From Platerodrilus igneus (taxonomy: Eukaryota > Arthropoda > Insecta > Coleoptera > Lycidae): a stretch of DNA of 64,000 nt. The notes beneath the pieces are model-generated. The model was not told the origin of the DNA. It ran no database searches and worked only from the letters and a program-made list of their open reading frames with translations. A program made the translations under genes and the position numbers. This document shows positions 21,107 to 32,869 of this stretch, one piece after another (the stretch's first letter is position 1; every line of letters starts with the position of its first letter). The DNA lies in assembly GCA_036346225.1 (NCBI GenBank), contig JARFIW010001176.1, forward strand, positions 2,493,884 through 2,557,883, in the 5' to 3' direction.

Positions 21107-22518
21107 ATTGCAAATAAGGATGGACACGAACCGAACAGGTTCGAGGTTCGGCTCGATTTTTCGAACCGAACCGAACCGAACCGTACATTTTATTTTCGAA
21201 CCGAACCTCGAACCGGACCAGCAAACTTTTCGAACGGAACCAAACCTAGCTCAAAGTTCGGTCCGGTTCGGTTCAAAAGGTTCGATTTTTTAAATAAAAA
21301 TTAAGTTTAAAAATTTAATTTTCACTAAAACAATGTCAATCTTAATTTCTCCCAAATTCACATTTTAAAAGTCTCTAGTCGCAAGCATATAAGAATTAGA
21401 ACGATTTTCTAATGTACATGGTCATTGAGTTTTAAGCCAATAGATAAAAAATGTAATATGTATTAGTGTTACATATCTAATAAATTTTGTCATCGAGGCA
21501 CGTTTGTAGATCAAAAAATTCTAGATTGGTTCGATTTGTTTAATGCTCCTTATTCAAATTGTTGTTTGTTTATAACTAGTATTAGATATTAAATAAACTC
21601 GAAATGATTTGAAAATTTTGTTTTAAAAACAAGCTTATTTTATTTAATGAACAGAAGTCGTGTTGATACAAGCCGAGGTCACTGTCTAGACGCTACAGAA
21701 GTTTTCAGAATAAACGAAACAATTTAATTCTTAATTAAGCATGTATTACTAATCCATCATTTTGAATTTTTTACTTTTATATGAAAACCAGCTCTCTATT
21801 AATATTAAAAAATGTGACCTTGTACAAAAACTAATCTCCTTTTCTTTTGTACGTAATCGCTCAACAAATGGTGTTTCAAAACGCATGGTACCATAATATT
21901 TAGTACTGTTTATTTAGTGTGGCCATTACCACTAACGTCTTTAGAAGTAGCCGATACTCCAGAAAAATGACCCCGAACATTCTCTCAAAACCAAGGGTTG
22001 AAGTTTATGACTCGTGGTGGCATAAACTTTTCAATCAATGCCGACATAAAATAACACAGTATAATGCAAATAATATGCAGACACAATACCCGTACCATAA
22101 ATACTGTTATATTTTATTATGAAAAACGTGAACGCCGTTTGAGGTAGATTTATGATTCTTTCCGAGAACAATCTGATATTGTTTTTTAAAAGAAATAATA
22201 ATAATAATAAAGATAAACTGACAAACAGCTTTTTGTTTGTACAGTATAAGAAATTAGCAACACCTTATTGTCTTGATACTCTTTATAATACAACTAAAAC
22301 TAAAATAAAAGTACTCGCAAAGATCGTGTGATATCGTTCTTGCACGGTAAAATGACATTAGTAAAAATCATCAATTATTAACACATTCTAAATTTTAGAA
22401 GTGGCTTTCAATTTGTTAAAGAGAGTACGTATTGAACAATAAATAGTATTAATATGATTTATGCTACTAAAATCTAAAACAAATTAATGTTGGGTTTATT
22501 TGAAAGTAGCAGCTACTA

Positions 22519-23831
22519 CGAGGGCCATTTTTTTCCAACCTCCGGTCGCTCCGTGCAGACGCTACGCGGGTAGCAGAAAGCGGGCATGCGCTGTAGGCGA
22601 CTGCGCAGCTCTTATACTACACACTCCGCCATTGTTGACATTCAGGCGTCAGTCGGCGTTGTGCTACAGCCACGTAAACATGTCCGCTATTATTGATGCT
22701 CCCGCCAAGTGTGAAGTGCGAAGTGTGATTCGTTTTCTACAGGCTGAAGGCCATAGTGCTGCAGAAATCCATCGAAGAATGAGTCGTGTGTATGGGGAAA
22801 ACGTCATGAGTGATGGTGTTGTGCGTGAATGGTGTCGAAAGTTTAAAGAAGGCCGTAATGATGCGCATGATAAAAGCGGCCAAGGGCGCAAAACTGTCGT
22901 TTCAGATGACCTGGTTCAACGTGTTGACAGAATGGTTAAAGAAAACCGCAGATTCACCATTACTGCTTTGTCTACGGAATTTCCAGAAGATTCAAGATCT
23001 GTTTTGTACTCTATTGTTACTGAACGGTTAGACTACAAAAAACTTTCTGCACGTTGGGTCCCAAAAATGCTGACGGACGGCCACAAAACTCGACGAATGG
23101 CGTCAGCGTTGGAGTTCCTTGAGCATTATCAAGATGAAGGAGACAAATTTTTGAAATCAATCCTGACTGGGATGAAACCTGGATTCAATACGACACACCG
23201 GAAACAAAACGACAATCACAACAATGGATGCATTCAACTTCACCAACCAAACCAAAGAAATTCAAACAAACCTTCAACAACAGAAAGACCATTACTACTG
23301 TGTTTTTGGACCAACAAGGTGTGTTGCTTGTGGAGTTTAGGGAGCCCGGAACCACAATCACTGCTGTGAAACTTTACGAAGGTTGCGTAGAGCCATTCAG
23401 AACAAACGAAGAGAAAAGCTGACCGCTGGAGTTGTTCTGATCTACGACAATGCCCGTTCACACACTGCTGGAGCAACTCAACGGCTTCTCGAACAATTTG
23501 GATGGGACATTTTCGATCATCCGCCATACAGCCGTGACTTAGCACCAAGCGATTTTCATCTTTTTCCTGACCTGAAGATGTGGCATGGTGAGAAGCGCTT
23601 TCAAACCAGTAAGGACCTTCAAACCAACGTCAAGGACTACTTGAATTCATTGGCGGCAACTTTCTTTGAATAGAGTATTGAAAAGCTTGTTCACAGATAT
23701 GACAAATGTCTTAATCTCTTCGGTGATTATGTAACCGTAAGTGTACCAATCTTTTGGTAATAAAATTATTGTTTTATATAAACTTGTCTTTTATTTATAG
23801 CCTATCGGAGGTTGAAAAAAAATGGCCCTCA
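22519..23831 (+). mobile_element. Mariner transposon nested in the hAT-type element
   Basis: TA duplications flank it (22517-22518 and 23832-23833). Terminal inverted repeats of about 28 bp begin CGAGGGCCATTTTTTT on the left and end GGCCCTCA on the right. The related hAT copy at about 35608 has the uninterrupted CTACTAAATATAAA, an empty site that fixes both ends. The single gene is a DD34D mariner transposase. Confidence 0.93.
22680..23759 (+). pseudogene. Mariner (DD34D) transposase, frameshifted
   Basis: The N-terminal helix-turn-helix region (VRSVIRFLQAEGHSAAEIHR, VVREWCRKFKEGR) runs from the ATG at 22680. The first catalytic block, normally TGDETW, is broken by a one-base deletion at about 23168-23172 (the frame reads TGMKPG). 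A second frame change follows near 23365. The third frame holds IYDNARSHTA and SRDLAPSDFHLFPDLK; 34 residues separate these two aspartates, so it is DD34D. A TAG at 23671-23673 interrupts the C-terminal segment, which then reads KLVHRYDKCLNLFGDYV. It is inactive. Confidence 0.92.
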
Positions 23832-23979
23832 TAAATATAAAAACTACATTAAACATTTAAATTGTTGTAGTTGAACGTACTACTTGTTTTAAATATCAAA
23901 ATGCCGAACCGGTTCGGTTCGGTTCGAGGTTCGGTTCGTTTTTTTCGAACCGAACCAAACCGAACTGGAATATATTTTT

Positions 23980-25413
23980 CTTAATCTTCTTTGGGGATTA
24001 AACCACTCATAGTTTTTAAAATTATCTTTATTAACGTTTCGATCCATAACCTAGGATCGTTTTCAAAATAATAAAAACTTCAAGTTTGACATTTATGACA
24101 TAAATTGAAGGTGACTTTGATTTATTGATCTTTGAAATATTTGGTTTGAGTACACTAAGCAAAAATTTTTAAAGTTTAAATGAATAATTGCCTTCAATTT
24201 GTGTTACGGCCTGGGACCGACTTTTTTAGGTAGCCATTTCGCTTAACGTGAAATCAGCTAATTAATTTTTATTGTAAAAATTCAATAACTTGGGAATTGG
24301 AAAACATTTTTTAACATGTTTCTATTTATACAATTTAGAGGATGGTTATTAAAGAAGTGTGCAATTGCATTATTAAAAGGCTTAAGTAGTCGTTTTTTTT
24401 TATATTTATGTTGAAGGGGAAATCATTATGATTTAGGCTACCTCTTTGGTAGATTTTAACATTGTTCTGAGGTAACCTTATGGTGGGTTTACACTTGTCA
24501 GATACCAATGTTGTTCTATGAAGGTTGTATATGGATCTGAGGCGACCCTATGGCGGGTTTACACTTGTCAGATACCAATATATAAAATTAGAAAACAATA
24601 GAAGGGAAGCTAACTCAGAATATAAATAAGAGCAGGTACGTGTCCAACCAGTTTTGAGATGAAGATCCAATGATGATGATGATGAAGCATATTAACAACC
24701 CCTGTAAAACAGCATTGGTATCTGACAAGTGTAAACCCGCAATAAGGATAGCTCACAACCATATACAATCTCCGTTAAACAGTATTGGTATCTGACAAGT
24801 GTAAACCCGCCATAGGGCCGCCTCAGATCCATATACAACCTTCATAGAACAACATTGGTATCTGACAAGTGTAAACCCACCATAAGGTTACCTCAGAACA
24901 ATGTTAAAATCTACCAAAGAGGTAACCTAAATCATAATGATTTCCCCTTCAAAATAAATATAAAAAACGACTACTTAAGCCTTTTAATAATGCAATTGCA
25001 CACTTCTTTAATAACCATCCTCTAAATTGTATAAATAGAAACATGTTAAAAAATGTTTTCCAATTCCCAAGTTATTGAATTTTTACAATAAAAATTAATT
25101 AGCTGATTTCACGTTAAGCGTAATGGCTACCTAAAAAAGTCGGTCCCAGGCCGTAACACAAATTGAAGGCAATTATTCATTTAAACTTTAAAAATTTTTG
25201 CTTAGTGTACTCAAACCAAATATTTCAAACATCAATAAATCAAAGTCACCTTCAATTTATGTCATAAATGTCAAAGTTGAAGTTTTTATTATTTTGAAAA
25301 TGATCCTAGGTTATAGATCGAAACGTTAATAAAGATAATTTTAAAAACTATGAGTGGTTTAATCCCCAAAGAAGATTAAGAAGAATACTAAACAAACCAC
25401 AACAAACATACTC
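23980..25413. mobile_element. PLE-type inverted dimer with LINE-2 tail, nested in the hAT-type element
   Basis: A 13-bp duplication GGAATATATTTTT flanks it (23967-23979 and 25414-25426). The left arm (23980-24580) is an inverted partial copy: hairpin motif at about 24045-24062, body, then about one and a half 70-bp repeats. It abuts a LINE-2 3' tail (24581-24686) and a full forward copy (24687-25389) ending ATTAAGAAG. Head-to-head partial copies and variable target duplications are typical of Penelope-like insertions. Confidence 0.7.
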
Positions 25414-25530
25414 GGAATATATTTTTTCGAACCGAACCTCAAACCGAACCGGACTAAAAAGTTTTCGAACCGAACCGAACCTAGGACAATGTTCGGTTCG
25501 GTTCGGTTCGAATCCATCACTAATTGTAAA

Positions 25531-26567
25531 CGAAATTGTATACAGGATGCTGCAGATAAACTGTTGGTATAATGATATGTCTAGAATGAAGGGTACTTGG
25601 TAACTAAAAATTTGACTGTAGGAGTTATACTATTAAATAAAAATATGGACATTTTATTGCTACTTCCGGTTATACCGGAGGTTGGTTAAAACTTAACTCT
25701 TTAATGGGATAGGATAGGTATGCAACACAATGTTTGGTCGTTTATACTAGGTACGAAACTATTATTTACACATAATAGGTAATGATCATTCTCATGCGCC
25801 CACAATATTCAAAAAGTTTGTTTCTGACAGTATCGATTATTTCCATTGAAAGCTTCGTCAGTTGACATTGACACCCTAATGTTAAAAACATTTGGGATAG
25901 AACTAACTTCACGGTAGCCCACCCATGTTGATACATCACATTTTAACCCGCTAAATATGGGGTTTAAAGCACAAATTTAACAACTAAAATACATGATTAA
26001 AACACGCTTGCTGAAATGCAAAATAATAATCAGTTTAGGACATGCGTATAAAAACATAGCACCGGTGAAATTCGGGTCGAATTAGGAGCAAATGTGGGGT
26101 GATAAGGTGTTCTAGATATGGTAATTATAGGGAAGGACCAATTGCTTTTGTAGCAATACCAATGGCAGTGTAGCGGTTATGTAATAAATAAAGCAACTAC
26201 GACAAACTACTTAATAAAGGGTATAAATACCTTAAAGCCTGTGCCGCTCTGGGCAATAAAAGTCACACACAAAAGGTTAGCGGACAACCAAGAACACGCA
26301 CGTTTGGTGTGGTGTCGCCTTCAAAAGTTCTCGTACAACAACTGTCTTCTGTAACCGTCAGAGTACGACTCATTGTTACTTCGCGCACCCGCACTACCGG
26401 CATAAGGTTTCACTAAAAACTGTAAAGTACCCGCACTGATGGTATTTATTGTCATCACCACCAAATTGTTCAATGATGACGTAACACAGTAAGATTGTCA
26501 TTTTTCAGCAGTCGCGCTTTAGGTTCCTTAATATGCCTCAAATGAATTGCGGCCTCCAGTTCCGAAC
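25531..26567. other. Non-coding stretch
   Basis: No gene is recognised. CTTCCGG...CCGGAGGTTGG near 25664-25687 is an imperfect palindrome. Confidence 0.45.
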
Positions 26568-26568
26568 A

Positions 26569-26690
26569 AAAAATAAACCACTAGTAGTTGTTAAAATCGT
26601 CTTTACGTTTCGATCTATGACCTAGGATCGTTGTCAAAATAGGTCGAGTGGTTTATTTCCCAAAGAAGACTAAGAAAAATATACCAAGTT
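26569..26690 (-). mobile_element. PLE terminal fragment in hairpin form
   Basis: The minus strand carries the hairpin motif (GACAACGATCCTAGGTCAT, complement near 26623-26641) with GAAACG. It is followed on plus by GAGTGGTTTATTTCCC and AGACTAAGAA, the terminal words of the same element, so two tips face each other. Confidence 0.65.
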
Positions 26691-28825
26691 GCTTGTTTTT
26701 AATTCAATTTGCTACGTATTTTTAATGGACCGCTCGCACTAATTATATTTACTAATATTAATATATTTTTCTGTTAACCTTTTATGCATTTTGTACCTGA
26801 GGTACAATGAACACATGCGACCTAAGCTCTCAGTGTGGTCCTCCTGACTATGCATTGCTTTGGAATAGTTTGAATAGCATCGTGTTTCTATGTCGAGCTA
26901 ATGCAAAACCATAATTTGTAGGTAAAGATAGGTATAGGACACCGAAAAAGCTAGTCCGGTGAAGAGTTGCGTCAAATCAACCTGGAGGTTTTGAATAAAG
27001 AGAACGAGATAGAAAAAAGCGGAGGACGTTGCTGCGATTTATAACAAAGTAGGGACAATGAATCAAATTATTGCCATCTAACTTTTGCATCGCAACTTTT
27101 ACTGTTTGTTTCCCACGTTTCGGTTCACTTGTAAATTAGAAAAAGTCTTGCAATTTTGTATGAATATTGATAGTTGAAATGTGTGGTAGAAGTACGTGGG
27201 GTCTAGCCATGGGCGCGCTTTACTTGAATATTCTGTTTACGACTTGATCGATGGTTTTCGAAGGTTGTTTTGTTGCTATATAAGATTTTACAAAGCTGAT
27301 TAATTGATACAGTTGCATTCCTATAATTAATTTTGGTCGAGAAAATATGAATTTTAATTTACTCGTTTCGATGTTTCTACTCTAACAATAATCAATTCAC
27401 GCCTCTGGCGGCCACGCAATTAATTAGGTAGCTTTTTATACGTTTCTGAAAAAGTAATTTGTAGCGATTGCCATTCAATTAACATAATACACGAACGAAA
27501 TGCGTACTTTGCATATACGAAATAGTAATTAGCTACACCAAAAGCAGTGACTGACGGATGTCCATACTTTATAATTAATTATTCGATAACAGACCGAAAG
27601 GAAGGAAAGTACATAGTGCGTGAGAACCAACATCCACGTCCTCCGCATGATTACCATTTGAAATTGGAAGCTAAAAACTGTAATTACGAGACTCTGCTAT
27701 GATGTCAGTCGTTATTCGTACGTGTTCTGCATCGATGTAGAGAACAAAGAGACATACATACGTGCATTTCAAACTCTTGACATAGATGACTTTTGTTAAG
27801 CATATTTGGTATGAATGGCGTGCCGTATGTATACCCGTTTGTTGCTAACTTTACTTTGCCTACTTGGAAATAATAATACTTCTCTCTATTCGGTAATGAC
27901 TAGCCCACAGTTTTTTATGCAAAACGTGACGAGATAAGTAATAAAATATGTAGGCAGCAGGAAAGCAGCGGGCAGATGTTACGTATGCTTTTCAGGAAAA
28001 ACTTAATGCATATGGAAATTATGTTAATTGTAAGCGTTTTAAGTGCTGCCTCTGCTGCTGCTGCTTGCCGGTGCTTCGCCTGTTATTTATATTTCTAGGA
28101 CTGATGTGTTAAACAACTGTTAAATATTTATCTTTTTATTATAAATGATTACTGAAGCCGAGGCGTTTTATTCATTTTATTATCGTGAGCCAGTGTTCCA
28201 ATTTAGTCGAGGACGTGGTGTGCGAGAGAGCTCGTGGTCGATAAACTTTATACTAGAATTTTATGGGAATTTGTGTGATGCATGTGGAGCAAACGTATGA
28301 GCTTGATTGTTGTCCTACTGACATCGCTCAATAGAATTAATCATATAAGATAGATAGCGTGCGTTCATGTGAATAATTCATTATGAAACGCTGTAATTCC
28401 ATTCAATCTAACTTGCGATGGACTTTTAATGAAGTAAAACTTGTACTTCTACGAAACCTTCAGCTCGCGCTTATAGAATTCACAACGCCTATTATTCATT
28501 CTATAGAAATTAATTTTAATTATATTATTTTCGTGATTTCTCTCAAGAACTACCGACAAATCTACGGCAGTGAAACTAAAGTAACGTAATCTTCTGATTT
28601 CACACGGATCTAGATATAATTAATGTAGACTTAAAGAGAAGAATTCTAAAGAATTTTAAAGTTTACTTTCAATGTTACAGCATAAGACTTCTACAAGAAA
28701 ACATTTTATTTAATACCTATTAATATGTATATATAGGGGAAAGGGGGATAATATGACGATAGCAAGTTTATAGTATTTTTTTTACATATGATTTCGACAT
28801 AAGAACTTGTTTCTAATCTTGAAGT
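26691..28825. other. Repeat-free non-coding region, rich in TAATTA-type words
   Basis: No part matches the elements elsewhere in the window and no convincing coding frame is seen (the frame at 28383-28589 has no support). TAATTA, CAATTA and ATTAATC words are frequent between about 27300 and 28620. It may be host sequence; any regulatory role is speculation. Confidence 0.4.
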
Positions 28826-28845
28826 GATCATCATCATCATTTTGT
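28826..28845 (-). repeat. LINE tail-like ATG run
   Basis: GATCATCATCATCATTTTG is the complement of CAAAATGATGATGATGATC, which matches the tail of LINE-1 copy B (CAAAATGATGATGATG). It may be the lost 3' end of LINE-1 copy C, beyond the hAT that cuts that copy at 31.15 kb. Confidence 0.4.
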
Positions 28846-28859
28846 GAAATTATTATAGT

Positions 28860-31149
28860 TTTTCTATAGATTTAACAATTTATTACATTATATAGAAAAA
28901 ATAAAATATAATACTACAAAATTTTAAATATAATATACATATAAAATAATATAAAAATATTATAAAAAAATACAATAAAAAATATTTTTTTATTCACCAA
29001 GTTAGTGACTTATTTGGCTTTGTTTTTTATTTGACAGTAATTGTATATTTGGATCAAGCTTCGTAACACACAGCTTTAATTGATCCTCTAAATGTGCATC
29101 TGTAATTTGCATTCTTAAATTTGTTTTTATTTTTCACATGAGAGAAAATGTTTTCTCGCAACAGTAGGTACTTCCGAAGCAGGAAAGTAAACGGCGAGCA
29201 TGTTCTCGAAGGCATGGATATTCAACAGCATTTTTCCAGATTTCTATGGGATCCTTTTTAGCGTTAAAAAGGGATTTGACGATACTATCTTCCCCTAAAT
29301 CAATTAGCTCCATTTGTAGTTCTGCAGGAGCCTCGGATATATCTATTAAATGTGGTTCAAATGCCAGTTTCATAGCAGGAGTGTGCTCGTCAAAATCAGA
29401 AAATCTATTAGTATACTCTTCTATTAAACAATCCAAGACACCTACATATTCATCGAATATTTTATTATCACAGTTCTGCTCATTTAACATTTTAGCTAGT
29501 TCCGGGAAGTGTTGTGCAGATATTTCCGATCGACAAAGCAATGTTTTGAAAAATGATAATTTTTTTCTAAACGCTTGGATCTTTTGCCACATTTCATAAA
29601 TATACCTCGTTTCACCTTGCAGGCAAATATTTAATTGTTTTGTTTTGTAATCATATCAGACAAAAATGCAAGGTTTCTGAGAAATACTTCATCTGATAGA
29701 TGACATTGTTTTCCTTGTTCTTGATAAAAGACAAAACCTTTATCAAAACCTGATCTGTTGATAGCCAGCGAACCTTGCAGTAGTATGGTAGGTCAACACT
29801 ATACGTTTCCTCGTCTAAAGAGAGCATCTGCCGAAATTCACGATGACGCATTGCATTTACGCGAATATAGTTGACAATGGCAATGGTTCTATCCAGAGTG
29901 TCTTGCAAAAAGGTAAATTTTGCGCAAAGATTTTGCTGATGCAAAATGCAGTGAAATGATATCAATTTTTTCAAGTTTAAGTTTTACTTTTTTAACAAAG
30001 CTTCGAATCCTTCTTTTTTGCCTCTCATGGAAGGTGCGCCATCGGTGCAGACACTGACTAAATTACTGACATTCAATTGTAATTTATTACATACTTCTTT
30101 GAAGTTTTCGAAAATATCGGCTCCGCGAGTTCTTCCAGTTAGTGTACCCAATGCAAGTAGTTCTTCGTAACATTGAAAATCTTTAGTTATAGCACGAATA
30201 AAATATAAAACTTGTGCCGAATCTGTTTTATCAGTGCTTTCATCTAAAGCAATTAAAAAATAAACATCTTCATTTTGTATAATTGTATAAAGTTGCTCTG
30301 TTACATTTTGCACTAATTCGTGCTGTCGATCTGTTACAGTTCTTCTTGAAAGAGGTAATTGTTTATATTTGTCGACATTTCTTGGATCTAACATACTCAC
30401 TGCTTCAACAATACATTCTTTAATTATTTTAATGTCACTAAATGGTTTGCCCCTTTTTCCAAGTATATGTGCTATTTTATACGAAACAGCAACTGCAGCG
30501 GAATTTTGATTTACAAAGGCACTAAAAGATGCCTGCTGATGATGCTTCTCATTTTTCAACTTTTGAAGTACAGCTTTTCGTGATTCACCTTCTAAAGCGA
30601 AATATTTATGTTCTTTATGAGTCAAATAGTGTTTATTTGCATTCGCTTTTTTTAAAGTATTTAAAACTGTATTGCACAACAAACACATCATTTTATCTTT
30701 CTCAGCAGTAAAGAAAAAATCTAACTCCCATTCTACATTAAATGTTCTGTTTTCATCACCTAATTTTCTTCTCTTACTATTTGACATGATGGATAAAAAA
30801 ACGAATATCAAATAATATCTTTAACAAAGTGTATGCTTTCTAGAAATACAATAAAACCGTGTAACTGTTATAAGCACGCACTGTTAACTACAGTTTGCTG
30901 AAGATCGCAACAGATGGTCTGTAAGCCAGAGCCTCGCTCATGCGTGTTAGAGTTCGTTTCAGACTAGTATTCTGACGTCATGTTACAATATGACTGTTTT
31001 TGGCGTGATTTTTCACGCAACTGTCATGGCGTTGACGTACAATAGTTGTTTGAAACGAACTCTATCATTTTGTACTAGGTGGCAAAGGGCCGCACAAGAA
31101 CCTCGCGGAGGCCGCATGCGGCCTCGAGGCCGCAGGTTCCCCACCTATG
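28860..31149 (-). mobile_element. hAT transposon with GTF2IRD2-like transposase
   Basis: On the minus strand the element starts TAGGTGGGGAACCTGCGG at about 31149, within the C-terminal coding region of LINE-1 copy C. A GC-rich palindromic terminus (31100-31145) and a subterminal inverted pair, GAGTTCGTTTCAGAC (about 30950) and GTTTGAAACGAACTC (31048), precede the gene. The other end is not resolved, so its limit near 28860 is a guess and no 8-bp duplication could be confirmed. Confidence 0.65.
29002..30787 (-). pseudogene. hAT transposase (GTF2IRD2/ZBED-like)
   Basis: The N-terminus has a BED-type finger region (CLLCNTVLN...HYLTHKEH), then AHILGKRGKPFSDIKIIKEC, FLIALDESTDKTDSAQVL with the first catalytic aspartate, and SVCTDGAPSMRGKKEGF with the second. 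A TAA at about 29984 interrupts the frame before LISFHCILHQQNLCA; YYCKVRWLSTDQVL follows. A frameshift near 29660 leads to the frame 29592-29134, ending with LRRLLSCFGSTYCCEKTFSLM, the hAT C-terminal dimerisation motif. A TGA follows that motif, and similarity runs on to a TAA at 29002-29004. The total length suits the family, but two stops and at least one frameshift inactivate it. Confidence 0.92.
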
Positions 31150-31159
31150 GTATAGTAGA

Positions 31160-32623
31160 ACGCTCCATACGTACGACTTTAAGAAACTTTTTCTATTAGC
31201 TAAACTAATACTATTAGCTATTAGTAAGTTTTTCTTTTTTAAAAACATTTTTCTAGCTTGAGCTATTCTAGCTACTACATCCCTTCTGCTACGTCCATCC
31301 TTTGTAATTATACTACCTCAATAACAAAATTCATCTACCTCCTCTAACTCGGTATTACCTATTTTTAATTTTGGTTTAGAACTAGTCTTTACTATAGTTA
31401 CTCTGTAGTATCTCATCTAGAATATTTAAAAACTCTCCTAACTCTTTTCTAGACTCTGCTATAATGACTATATCATCTGCAAAACGTAACATGTCTATTT
31501 TCTGTCCTTGTACACTAATACCTATCTCTTTTCTCTCTCTAGCTAAGTTTAAAGCTTCCTCAATATAAACATTAAAAATCAAGGGAGACAGTATACAACC
31601 CTGTCTAACACCATTTCTAATCTTAGCTTCCTTTTCTATTTCATCAAATCTAATTACTACGCTTTGGTTTTTATATAAACTGTAAATAATTTTTCTATCT
31701 CTATGAGAGATTCCTATTTTTTGCAAAACCCTGAACATAACAATCCAATTAACCCTATCAAATGCTTTTTCTAAATCTATAAACGCGAAATGAGTCTTTT
31801 TATTTTTTTATAACCTTTTTTCGATAATTACCCTAATCATTAGTATCGGTTCTCTAGTCCCTCTGTCTTTACGAAAACCATATTGGTCCTCGCCTAAATA
31901 ATTCTCAGTCAAAGCTTCTACTCTATTTTTAATTATTATTGTCAGTATTTTGGAAGCATGAGAAGTTAAACTAACCGTTCTAAAAGTCTCACACCTATCA
32001 GCTCCTGACTTTTTTGAGATTGGGATAATAATATTTTTTTCGAAATCTATTGGAACCTCACCTCTGTCATATATTACTTTTACTCGTTCGTATAATCTGT
32101 CTAAAGTTTTCTGACTTGCATATTTTATTAATTCTGAGGGAATGTCGTCTATCCCTGGCGCTTTATTTAGTTTAAGATTCCGAACAACTCTATCAAATTC
32201 CTCTCTTAATATTGACAACCCTATTTCTACATCATCTTCTTGGTCGTTCTCTAACTCATCCATATCGTATCCCTTATATAAATTTTCTAAATATCTTTTC
32301 CATCTATCTGCTACCTCAACTTTATTTATTAGAAGCTCATTATTCTCGTCGCTAATACCATTATATTTTTTCCTATCTTCCCCAAAAAACTTTTTAACTG
32401 CCCTGTAAGCCCTGTCTGTCTTACCTACTCTCAAATCATCTTGTATTCCCTTACAATTCTCCTCCATCCATTTATTTCTAGCTTTTCTACACTCATGTAC
32501 TATCTTATTTCTAACTGTATTATATTTTTGCTTACTTTCACTATCCACTTCTCTGAAAGGTTTAAGTTTTCTTCTATTCTCTATTAAATCTAATATCTCC
32601 TTTGTTACCCAGGATTTTCTCAC
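31160..32623 (-). pseudogene. LINE-1 copy C reverse transcriptase
   Basis: A frame from 32623 to 31808 holds the linker (KSWVTKEILDLIENRRKLKP), NLKLNKAPGIDDIPSELIKY, IIIPISKKSGADRCETFRTV and LGEDQYGFRKDRGTREP. The frame changes near 31808, where relatives read FAFIDLEKAFD. It continues from 31738 to 31382 with NGVRQGCILSPLIFNVYIEE and LRFADDIVIIAE, the catalytic FADD box. A further segment to about 31160 carries ELEEVDEFCY, GRSRRD and ARKMFLKKKNLL. The catalytic motifs are intact, but a frameshift, a small deletion and 3' truncation by the hAT make it non-functional. Confidence 0.9.
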
Positions 32624-32869
32624 TTCTATTTTTTCCTTACCTATAGTCTGTGTTGCTGTATCATGTTTTATCAGTTTTATTTCTTTCCATCTATTTTCTA
32701 CGTTCCCTCCTAAGCTATCTTATTGCTCTTATTATCTAATACTTGTTCATATTCCTCTTTTACCCTACTATCATTAAGCTTACCTAGATCCCATCCCTCT
32801 CTTTTAACCTTTCTCAATTTTTTTAATTTTAGTTTACACTTCATTTTAACTAAGTTATGTCAGTTATGT

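Larger units (their letters stand above)
21115..25522. mobile_element. GAACC-rich hAT-type non-autonomous element, copy 1, with two nested insertions
   Basis: An 8-bp target duplication flanks it (ATTGCAAA at 21107-21114, ATTGTAAA at 25523-25530), which is the hAT hallmark. Ends are TAAGGATGGAC... and ...TCCATCACTA. Both subterminal regions are dense GAACC/GGTTC arrays of either orientation. No transposase is encoded. A mariner (22519-23831) and a PLE inverted dimer (23980-25413) sit inside it. Copy 2 at 34958-35831 lacks both, as well as an internal stretch equivalent to about 21510-22290. Confidence 0.88.

Noticed and set aside
21062..21304. Peptides with repeated NRTEPNRT
   Set aside because: They come from the GAACC arrays at hAT-type ends; the same occurs at 34881-35153 and 35682-35870.
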